Assembly: GCA_002791215.1 (NCBI GenBank)
Contig: PFWQ01000068.1
Location: 1-5,334, forward strand
Length of the DNA: 5,334 bases
Reading direction: 5' to 3'
From: a candidate division SR1 bacterium CG_4_9_14_3_um_filter_40_9
GTDB taxonomy: Bacteria > Patescibacteriota > Gracilibacteria > Absconditabacterales > Absconditicoccaceae
Positions 1-5,334 of the stretch are shown piece by piece. Position 1 is the stretch's first letter, and each line of letters starts with the position of its first letter. The translations under genes were made by a program, and so were the position numbers. Below the pieces are notes generated by a model that was given only the letters and a program-made list of their open reading frames with translations, did no database searches and was not told the DNA's origin.

Positions 1-5
1 GGATT

Positions 6-44
6 GCGTAAAAGAAGTAAAAAACGTAAATAGCGTAAAAGAAG
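6..44. repeat. Short direct repeat GCGTAAAAGAAG at the left edge
   Basis: The 12-base word GCGTAAAAGAAG occurs at 6-17 and again at 33-44, with a related ACGTAAA between them. It lies just past the end of pflB, between that gene's stop codon and the window edge. On the plus strand, frame 1 reads a very basic tail of ten residues ending at TAG (31-33), so this could be the end of a convergent gene that begins outside the window, but ten residues cannot establish that. No clear terminator hairpin is visible for pflB here. Confidence 0.4.
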
Positions 45-57
45 ATAATTATTTGAA

Positions 58-2247
58 TTACATTTTTTCGTGGAAGGTTCTGGAAATGACTTCAAGTTGT
101 TGTTCTCTGGTAAGCTTCACAAAGTTAACGGCGTAGCCGGAAACTCTGATGGTGAGTTGTGGATATTCTTCTGGATGTTCCATGGCTTTGAGGAGGGTTT
201 CTTTGTTGAGAACGTTCACATTCAAATGTTGAGCACCCTGAGAAAAGTAACCGTGCAACAAAGTAATCAGATTCTGAATTTTTTCCTCTGGCGTACTTCC
301 AAGTGCAGGAGGTACTACGGAGAAGGTATTTGAGATTCCATCTCTTGCGTTGTGATAGTCTAATTTTGCTACTGAATTGAGTGAGGCGATAGCTCACATC
401 ACATCTCTTCCATGCATAGGGCTTGCTCCGGGAGCCAAGGCCTCACCTACCTTACGACCATCTGGTGTGATTCCAGTTTTGTGTCCGTAGACAACATTGG
501 AAGTGATGGTAAGTAATGAAAGTGTTGGTGTCGCATCGCGATAAATATGGTGTGTTCTCAGCTGTTGTATAAAATGCTCTATTACTTCTTGGGCAATACT
601 ATCTACTCTATCATCGTCATTTCAAAATTTTGGATAATCACCTGTCGTTTCAAAATCGATAGCTATTCCTTTTTCATTTCTGATGGCTTTTACTTTTGCG
701 TATTTGATCGCCGAAAGTGAATCAGCAACTACGGAAAGTCCTGCAGCTCCAAATGCCATCAATCTCGTTACGTGTGTGTCCATGAGTGCGAGTTCAGATT
801 TTTCGTAATAATATTTGTCGTGCATGTAGTGTATGATATTCATCGTATCAACATATTCTCTCGCAAGCACATCGAGCGTATGAAAATAATTTTTTTTCAC
901 TTCTTCGTAGTCGAGATTGATATCGTTTTTGAGTTTTGGAATATCATCAAAGACTTGCACTTGTTCAAGTTCATCTTTTCCTTCGTTGATGGAATATAAT
1001 AATGCTTTGGCAAGATTTGATCTTGCTCAGAAAAATTGCATTCGCTTTCCAATCTCTAGTTGTGAAACACAACATGCAATTCCATAATCATCACACTCTC
1101 CTACTTCTCTCATCAGATCATCATTTTCGTATTGAATGGTTGAGCTATCGATCGAAACTTTTGCGCAAAATTCTTTGAAATGATGCGGAAGTCTGTCGCT
1201 TCGAAGAACAGTGATATTTGGTTCTGGAGATGACCCGAGATTGTAGAGTGTTTGTAAAAATCTGTATGATGTTTTGGTAACTTTATGTTTTCCATCTTTG
1301 AAACATCATCCCAATGACTCAGTGACCCAGGTTGGATCTCCTGCGAAAAGTGTATTGTATTCTCCCATTCTGAGTTGTCTTACCATTCTGAGTTTCATGA
1401 CCAAATGGTCGATAAGCTCTTGCGCCTCGGCTTCTGTTATTTTTTCCGTTTTCAAATCTTTTTCTATATAAATATCCAGAAAGCTGGAGACATTCCCTAG
1501 ACTCATTGCTGCTCCGTCTTGCTCTTTGACCGCTGCTAAATAACCAAAGTAGACTCGCTGTACGGCCTCTTGAGCTGTGCTTGCAGGTTTAGAAATATCT
1601 ATGCCGTAAGCTGCTGCCATGGTTTTGATATCTTGCAAGGCTCTGATTTGTTCACTCACTTCTTCTCTGAGTCTGATCACGTCCTCTGTCATCGGACCGA
1701 CCAATGTTTGTTTGTCAGCTTCTTTTTCTTTGATAAGGGTATCGATTCCATACAGTGCTACTCTTCTATAATCACCAATGATTCTTCCTCTGGCGTAATT
1801 GTCTGGCAAACCAGTTAGGATGCCTACGCTTCTATAGAGTTTCATTTTATCCGTATAGGCATCGAAAATTCCATCGTTGTGAGACTTTCTGTATTTCTGG
1901 AAAATTTCTTTGATTTCTGGATCAAGGGTGGTTTTGTTTTCTTGGCAAGCTTTTTCTACCACTCTTCGGCCACCAAATGGCTTTACTGCTCTCTTAAGCG
2001 GTTCATCAGTCTGAAATCCCACGATCATTTCTCAGCTTTTGTCAATGTAGCCAGCTTTGTGGCTTGTGATTGTGGAGACAGTTTTGGTGTCTATAGCAAG
2101 TACTCCTCCATTGGCGAATTCTTTTTTGAAAAGTTCTTTCACTTCATTTCGAAGTGTTATTGTTTTTTCTGTGGGTCTACAAAGAAAAGATGCGTCTCCA
2201 TCGTAGGGAGTGATATTGTCGTAGACAAATTGGCGAACGTTGAGCAT
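58..2247 (-). CDS. pflB: Pyruvate formate-lyase (formate C-acetyltransferase), five in-frame UGA codons read as Gly
   Basis: This glycyl-radical enzyme cleaves pyruvate plus CoA to acetyl-CoA and formate in the cytoplasm during anaerobic fermentation. Read in code 25 it is 729 residues, against about 760 in E. coli; the N-terminus is shorter. The PFL domain fills roughly residues 1-600 and includes landmarks such as [20 protein letters not shown] and [10 protein letters not shown]. The catalytic Cys pair IACCVS is at 392-393. The C-terminal glycine-radical motif RVSGYAV has its radical Gly at 704, 25 residues from the end, exactly as in E. coli. In-frame TGAs are at 2032-2034, 1306-1308, 1027-1029, 622-624 and 394-396 (residues 72, 314, 407, 542, 618). 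The last four fall on glycines conserved in E. coli PFL: ESIGG, MQFFGAR, YPQFGN and the Gly before AVASL. The ATG at 2247 is the first after an in-frame TAA (2284-2286), and no Shine-Dalgarno precedes it. The stop is TAA at 58-60. The enzyme needs a radical-SAM activase (PflA), which is not in the window. The gene probably follows the sortase on one transcript. Confidence 0.97.
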
Positions 2248-2283
2248 GGGAATTTGTAAAATTGTAAAGTTTGTAAGTTCTGA
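2248..2283 (-). other. Sortase-pflB intergenic spacer with three TTGTAA words
   Basis: Only 36 bases separate the sortase stop codon from the pflB start codon, so co-transcription is likely. On the plus strand the word TTGTAA appears at 2254-2259, 2262-2267 and 2271-2276, spaced 8 and 9 bases apart. I see no terminator hairpin, no convincing promoter and no Shine-Dalgarno sequence before pflB. The repeat may simply be AT-rich leader sequence. Confidence 0.4.
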
Positions 2284-3141
2284 TTATTTGTCGACTAGCT
2301 CAGCGATTACGAGAATTCTCTGCTTATCAGTTCCGATAGGATAACATCCCATCAAGGTCAGATAAGATTTATCAAGTCATTCATAGAGCATATACGTTTC
2401 ATTTACATGTTGAGGATATTTGACTTGAATATCGACGACTTTGTATTCGTACAATGTCCCATTCCGTACGACTTGAATCATATCTCACTGTTTCATCTCC
2501 GCGATATGTGCAAATGCCATGCTGAACGGATTATCTTTCCATCGTTCTTCGCTCGTATGTCAGAAGATCAGCGTGTTGCCGCCCTGCCCCGGATCAGGAG
2601 TCGTAGGATATTTGACCGGTCAGTTTTGAAGTTCTTTGTAAAAATTTCCATTGGTGAAATCTCTTTCCGTCACATATTTGCTCGTGACAATCGGGTCGTT
2701 GACGCCTAATGAAGGGACGATAAGTCTATTGGTCGGAGGCAAAGTATTAAATTTGAAATCGTAATTTTGAAGTTTATTTTCCAAGACCTGCTCAGTCGGT
2801 TCTGCTAGAGAAATTGGTTGGATTCAACTTTGTTTATATTGAGCTATCATAGCGTTTATTTCGTCATTTTTCTGATCGGTAGAATCGATGACCGATGCGA
2901 TGGAATTATCTTGATAGATAGTATGTTCCGTCAACGGTTTTTCTGCTTTAGCCTCAGGCAAGACGGAAATTTTTACGTTGCTGATGAAAAGGTCTGCGTT
3001 GGTAAACACCGTGATCCCCAGACTCACGATGATGAAGAGGAAAACGATGATTTTTATTTCATGGAAAAAATGGATAAGCCTGTGCTTCAATCTTTTCTTT
3101 TTGGTAATCTCTTCGAGGTATTCGACGGTTGTGTAATCCAT
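2284..3141 (-). CDS. Membrane-anchored sortase (class D/E-like), five in-frame UGA codons read as Gly
   Basis: Sortases are membrane transpeptidases on the outer face of the cytoplasmic membrane. They cut a C-terminal sorting signal and attach the protein to the cell wall or to a pilus subunit. In code 25 this one is 285 residues. A basic N-terminus (KKKRLKHR) leads to one membrane helix at about 29-47, then a linker, then the sortase barrel from about residue 140. The catalytic triad is visible: His195 in IFGHTS, Cys266 in TLMGCYP, and Arg275 in TDKQRILVIAEL. The residue before Cys is Gly where TLxTC has Thr. In-frame TGAs are at 2824-2826, 2620-2622, 2560-2562, 2485-2487 and 2377-2379 (residues 106, 174, 194, 219, 255). 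Residue 194 is the Gly directly before the catalytic His, 174 is the Gly of a typical NGP turn, and 219 is the Gly of the common K-x-GD turn. The ATG at 3141 is the first after an in-frame TAG, and the stop is TAA. No sorting-signal substrate lies in the window. The class assignment is tentative. Confidence 0.93.
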
Positions 3142-3168
3142 ACGGCTTAGATAATTCTAAACACCTCT

Positions 3169-3197
3169 ATTATACCCGCAAAGGGCAAAAAACATAA
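3169..3197 (-). promoter_or_regulatory. Probable promoter of the sortase-pflB unit
   Basis: On the minus strand there is a perfect TATAAT (plus-strand ATTATA at 3169-3174) preceded by GGG. At 17-base spacing the -35 hexamer would be TTATGT (3192-3197), a weak match. Initiation would fall near 3162, giving a leader of about 20 bases before the sortase ATG at 3141. The weak -35 overlaps the palindrome at 3193-3212, so an activator or repressor could act there; that is inference. Confidence 0.6.
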
Positions 3198-3226
3198 GAA
3201 TCTGGTCTTATGGCTTGCGGTTTGCC
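3184..3226. promoter_or_regulatory. Imperfect palindrome between divergent promoters (candidate operator)
   Basis: The core is a perfect 7-bp inverted repeat, CATAAGA (3193-3199) and TCTTATG (3206-3212), around a 6-base centre. An outer pair, GGCAAA (3184-3189) and TTTGCC (3221-3226), extends it with unequal spacers. It lies across the -35 region of the leftward promoter and just upstream of the rightward one. There is no T-run and no gene end next to it, so a protein-binding site fits better than a terminator. The regulator is unknown. Confidence 0.4.
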
Positions 3227-3259
3227 TTGACTTTCTACGGATAATCTATATGGTACGAT
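3227..3259 (+). promoter_or_regulatory. Possible promoter of the small membrane protein
   Basis: TTGACT at 3227-3232 is a good -35. The -10 could be TATGGT (3249-3254, 16-base spacer) or an extended TGG-TACGAT (3251-3259, core at 3254-3259) that would rely less on the -35. Either choice gives a leader of about 20-25 bases before the ATG at 3287. The choice of -10 is uncertain. Confidence 0.45.
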
Positions 3260-3286
3260 CATAAATCGAAACTAAAACATCAAGAT

Positions 3287-3475
3287 ATGAGTATTCTAAA
3301 TCTTTTGACCCCCAGGGATGTAATCTACTGGATTACTCTGGCACTTATTATTACTGGCCTTGCACATGCGTATAGACGCAGTGCTGGTGGCTGGTTTGTT
3401 TGGGGACTTCTCGGAGGACCTATAACGTTGATGGTCCTAATCTTCAAGGGCAAAATCTCAAAATCAGGCTATTAA
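3287..3475 (+). CDS. Small two-helix membrane protein, function unknown
   Basis: I do not recognise a named family. The 62-residue product has a short polar start, a hydrophobic helix at about residues 13-28, a basic turn (AYRRSAGG), and a second helix at about 36-53 with the pattern WFVWGLLGGPI. It ends in a basic tail (KGKISKSGY). By the positive-inside rule the RR loop and the basic C-terminal tail would both favour the cytoplasm, so the topology is ambiguous. The W-x-x-x-GLLGGPI pattern resembles a common motif of small uncharacterised inner-membrane proteins. There are no in-frame TGAs and the stop is TAA. It has its own candidate promoter and a strong terminator, so it is probably a monocistronic gene and not a chance reading frame. 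The leader is A-rich with no Shine-Dalgarno. Confidence 0.75.
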   Translation: MSILNLLTPRDVIYWITLALIITGLAHAYRRSAGGWFVWGLLGGPITLMVLIFKGKISKSGY

Positions 3476-3487
3476 CGCCAATCTATA

Positions 3488-3516
3488 AACGAAGGTAATC
3501 TGCCTTCGTTTTTTTT
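3488..3516 (+). terminator. Intrinsic terminator after the small membrane protein gene
   Basis: A perfect 8-bp stem, AACGAAGG (3488-3495) with CCTTCGTT (3503-3510), encloses a 7-base loop. It runs directly into a T-tract, eight Ts counting the last two stem bases. It starts 13 bases after the TAA of the small membrane protein gene, which is the expected position and orientation. Confidence 0.92.
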
Positions 3517-3530
3517 GTTACCCCACCTAA

Positions 3531-3549
3531 CCTCCCCTCCAAGGGGAGG
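3531..3549. repeat. Hairpin 1 of the element: 8-bp G/C stem
   Basis: CCTCCCCT (3531-3538) pairs perfectly with AGGGGAGG (3542-3549) around the 3-base loop CCA. It lies next to the left terminal repeat of the element. Confidence 0.7.
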
Positions 3550-3550
3550 G

Positions 3551-3665
3551 AACAAACCCACCACCACTTCGTGGTCCCCGCCCTTATCAGGGCGGACAAA
3601 TAAAAAATGTCTCCTGATAAGGAGAAGAGGCCCCATCCCAATGTGGGATGGAGTAAGGGTTTGTT
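3551..3665. repeat. Multibranch domain closed by a 9-bp long-range stem
   Basis: AACAAACCC (3551-3559) is the exact reverse complement of GGGTTTGTT (3657-3665). The enclosed bases hold four consecutive hairpins: ACCAC/GTGGT (3563-3575), CCGCCCT/AGGGCGG (3578-3595), TCTCCT/AGGAGA (3610-3625) and CCATCCCA/TGGGATGG (3633-3651), each with a 3-4 base loop. Together they could fold as a closed multibranch structure in RNA or in single-stranded DNA. Confidence 0.6.
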
Positions 3666-3748
3666 AACCAGAGTGGAGAATTTGTTTTTTTAATTTTTTG
3701 AGGTCGGGAGGTTTGAAGCCCCCTCACAGGGGTTGGGGGTATTTGTTC

Positions 3749-3782
3749 TTGAAAAAATCGCCCATTACACTACATATCAATT
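3749..3782 (+). promoter_or_regulatory. Weak candidate promoter and leader of the SbcC-like gene
   Basis: TTGAAA (3749-3754) followed at 16 bases by TACATA (3771-3776) is the best promoter-like pair before the ATG at 3783. If it is real, transcription would begin at or very near the start codon, giving a leaderless message, which would fit the absence of any Shine-Dalgarno here. The -10 match is poor, so this is only a suggestion. Confidence 0.2.
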
Positions 3783-5334
3783 ATGATTAATCTCCTGGCC
3801 ATCAGCTACAACAATATTGGACCGTTCAAAGACCAAAATTTGACGATTTTTTTCGATCAGGGGAAATATCTCATTAAAGCGCCTATCGGCGCAGGAAAAA
3901 GTTTTCTTTTCTTCGATGGGCCGATCTATGGACTCTATAAATACAGCGGAAGGAATATGCTGAATACTCAGTCCAAGAGCTGATTTATCAAACTGCTCTT
4001 TGAAATCGACGACCAGCATTATCTGATTGTGAGGAATCTTACCAAGACCAAGACCAAAGAAAGCTGTTCAACAACACTTTACACAGTCCATAAAGTCGAA
4101 GGTCCAAAGTCTATAAAGTCATTGGAAGACCTGATGACCTTACATACCTGATGACTTTTGACTGACATCGATATTCAAACCGAACTGTGAAAAAATCTCG
4201 ACATCCATATCGAAGAGGTGACATTTAAGAATGAGACTGACTTACAGCAAACTTTGAATACTTTACTCCCGCCAAGGGAAGTCTTCCTCAATACCGTCTT
4301 CCTCATGCAGGATTCGGACAATATTTTTGAACTCCAACCGGCGGACAGACTCACGGTATTGAAAAATGTATTTAACCTCATCGGAGTCGACGAAGCCAAA
4401 GATAAAATCGCGGAAAGAAAAAAAGAAATCTGGTACAAATTGAAAGCGACGGCTGACACGTCAAAGTACGATGAGAAACTAAAGAGACTCCTCGCTGACT
4501 ATATGTGAAATTATAAAAAACTGAATGATACTGACTACAAAGAATTTTTTGATGAGCTGGAAAACATATATGAGAAGCTCAATATCGCAGAATTTTCTGC
4601 GGACGATTTCCCGGTGAAGATGCATGAAGATATCGATAAGAAAGTTGAAAAAAATAAATCTGACTATCAAAAAATAAATCATCAACTGCTTACATTGGTC
4701 GAAAGTCATAAGGTCGAAAGTCATAAGGTCGAAGGGTATCAAAAAGAGGTCAAAGATTTAACATCTAAAATTCAAAATTTAGAATCTAGAATTTCTACGA
4801 TAGACCCCACGAAAATTGTAAAATTGAAAGATGAGAAAAAGTCGCTTTTGAAGCAGCAAGATAGCTTACAAAAAGAAGTGAAACATGAATTAATCAAGAA
4901 ATTTTATGTTGAGCATAAAAACATTTTCGATGATTTTAAAATGAATCCTGATGTAATAGCCAATGCGTATCTTTTTGTCCAATATCTCAAAAATACAGGG
5001 AAAATCTTGAATGAAGAAGTAAAAAATATCCAACTTCAAGTAAAGCATCAGAACGATACACTCAAGGAGTATGAAGAACGGCTCAAGGCGATAAATGTCA
5101 AAATCAAGCTTCTGGATAAGGATTTTGACCAACAAGCGGCTTTTGATTGCAGCAAGATCAAGACCAATTGTCCATTCATCAAAGTCATCAATAAAAAAAC
5201 TTTTGAGCAATTGGATAAGCAAAAGGAACTTTTGCAGAAAGAGAAAAATGCGCTTGAGGCAAAGATTGGGGCATTGAAAAAATTAAAAGATAGCAGCAAG
5301 GAATTGAAATCAAAGGAGAAAGATATCGAAGATA
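3783..5334 (+). CDS. SbcC/Rad50-like SMC-family ATPase, N-terminal part, five in-frame UGA codons read as Gly
   Basis: Rad50/SbcC proteins are coiled-coil ATPases that work with an Mre11/SbcD nuclease on DNA ends and hairpins. Visible here are 517 residues; the gene runs off the right edge, so the C-terminal signature motif, Walker B and returning coil are not seen. Residues 1-40 carry the SMC-type start and Walker A APIGAGKS (33-40). The Q-loop is FLMQDSDN with Gln176, followed by the SbcC-like stretch LQPADRLTVLKNVF. From about 215 the protein is charged and coiled-coil-like. A pair of cysteines, C456-x6-C463 followed by PFI, lies where the zinc hook is expected, but the usual motif is CxxC. 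In-frame TGAs are at 3981-3983, 4149-4151, 4152-4154, 4188-4190 and 4506-4508 (residues 67, 123, 124, 136, 242). Residues 103-124 and 306-318 are built from a short DNA repeat. No SbcD gene lies immediately upstream. The start ATG begins the normal SMC N-terminus. RecN or another SMC relative is possible but less likely. Confidence 0.88.
4089..4166 (+). repeat. In-gene repeat patch with direct and inverted copies, containing UGA-UGA
   Basis: CATAAAGTCGAAGGT (4089-4103) matches the word at 4722-4736 at 13 of 15 bases and is read in the same frame, giving HKVEG both times. Two copies of ACCTGATGAC follow (4129-4138 and 4146-4155). Their reverse complement, GTCATCAGGT, resembles the GTCATAAGGT of the later repeat, so this patch carries the word in both orientations. 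Because the two ACCTGATGAC copies are 17 bases apart they are read in different frames, and the second supplies the tandem TGA-TGA at 4149-4154. Confidence 0.5.
4697..4733 (+). repeat. 15-bp tandem repeat inside the ATPase gene (VESHK units)
   Basis: GGTCGAAAGTCATAA is repeated exactly at 4697-4711 and 4712-4726, and a third partial unit, GGTCGAA, follows to 4733. Since 15 is a multiple of three, copy-number change keeps the frame. The protein reads VESHK twice (306-315), then VEG, within the coiled-coil region, where insertions of this size could shift the heptad phase. Confidence 0.85.

Larger units (their letters stand above)
3519..3741. mobile_element. MITE/REP-like non-coding element made of packed hairpins
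   Basis: This block has no convincing reading frame and is much more G/C-run-rich than its surroundings. Its ends form an imperfect terminal inverted repeat: TACCCCACC (3519-3527) against TACCCCCAACC, read on the minus strand from 3741 to 3731. The same five bases, TTTGT, abut both ends (3514-3518 and 3742-3746), a possible target-site duplication, although the T-rich flank makes chance a real risk. Inside are six hairpins: 3531-3549, 3563-3575, 3578-3595, 3610-3625, 3633-3651 and 3720-3732. Four of them are enclosed by an outer 9-bp pairing, AACAAACCC (3551-3559) with GGGTTTGTT (3657-3665). No transposase is present, so movement would have to be in trans. A structured RNA or a REP-type repeat is the main alternative. 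Confidence 0.5.

Noticed and set aside
1..33. C-terminus of a basic protein on the plus strand ending at TAG 31-33
   Set aside because: Only ten residues are visible in a K/R-rich low-complexity stretch; this cannot be told from chance.
394..2034. UGA as selenocysteine or tryptophan
   Set aside because: The PFL UGAs align with conserved Gly, not Cys or Trp, and the real catalytic Cys pair and ordinary TGG Trp codons are present. Ten UGAs in two neighbouring genes is far beyond selenoprotein use.
58..3141. pflB and sortase as pseudogenes or frameshifted fragments
   Set aside because: All pieces stay in one frame with no indels, every interruption is TGA and never TAA or TAG, and the TGAs in pflB sit on conserved glycines. 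Decay would not produce that pattern.
3162..3167. GAGGTG (minus strand) as a Shine-Dalgarno for the sortase, brought near the ATG by the TTAGA/TCTAA hairpin at 3147-3160
   Set aside because: It is about 20 bases from the ATG and overlaps the predicted transcription start 7 bases after TATAAT, so it is probably not in the message.
3531..3651. CRISPR array
   Set aside because: The hairpins differ in sequence and spacing; there is no repeated unit with unique spacers.
3610..3700. Second terminator at the T-runs 3685-3691 and 3694-3699
   Set aside because: The nearest strong hairpin ends at 3651, more than 30 bases before the T-run, so the geometry does not fit intrinsic termination.
70..5277. 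Other reading frames opposite pflB, the sortase and the ATPase
   Set aside because: They overlap well-supported genes, have low-complexity Phe/Ser-rich compositions and show no family motifs; they are antisense shadows.
1..5334. tRNA or rRNA genes, including the expected tRNA-Gly(UCA)
   Set aside because: I looked for TTC-A-A-C-type T-arms and acceptor stems in the non-coding gaps and found none; nearly all other sequence is coding.

Overview
The window comes from a bacterium that reads UGA as glycine (NCBI genetic code 25). This points to the Candidate Phyla Radiation lineages Gracilibacteria (BD1-5) or Absconditabacteria (SR1). Read with the standard code, three of the four genes look shattered by in-frame TGA codons. 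Read with UGA as Gly, each becomes one continuous protein of normal architecture. I count 15 in-frame TGA codons: five in a pyruvate formate-lyase, five in a sortase and five in an SMC/Rad50-type ATPase. Seven fall on glycines or sites I know to be conserved in the families: four in PFL and three in the sortase, including the Gly before the sortase catalytic His. The three complete genes all end in TAA. The DNA is AT-rich.

Layout. Positions 58-2247 (minus) hold pflB, the glycyl-radical enzyme of anaerobic pyruvate cleavage, complete with its Cys-Cys and Gly-radical motifs. Thirty-six bases upstream of it on the same strand is a membrane-anchored sortase (2284-3141), so the two probably share a transcript started from a strong TATAAT at 3169-3174. 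A divergent regulatory region (3142-3286) contains an imperfect palindrome. Facing right, a 62-residue two-helix membrane protein (3287-3475) is closed by a textbook intrinsic terminator (3488-3516). A non-coding 3519-3741 block of tightly packed hairpins follows, with imperfect terminal inverted repeats and a possible 5-bp target duplication; it looks like a MITE/REP-type element. From 3783 to the right edge runs the N-terminal half of an SbcC/Rad50-like ATPase: Walker A, Q-loop, coiled coil and a possible hook with two cysteines. It also carries in-frame copies of a short DNA repeat.

How the genes fit together. pflB indicates a fermentative anaerobic lifestyle, the sortase indicates covalent processing of surface proteins at the membrane, and the SbcC-like protein indicates DNA-end processing or chromosome maintenance. 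I see no single new multi-gene system. The most notable points are the genetic code, the hairpin element, and the repeat insertions inside the ATPase gene, one of which creates a tandem UGA-UGA. None of the four genes has a recognisable Shine-Dalgarno sequence at the normal distance.
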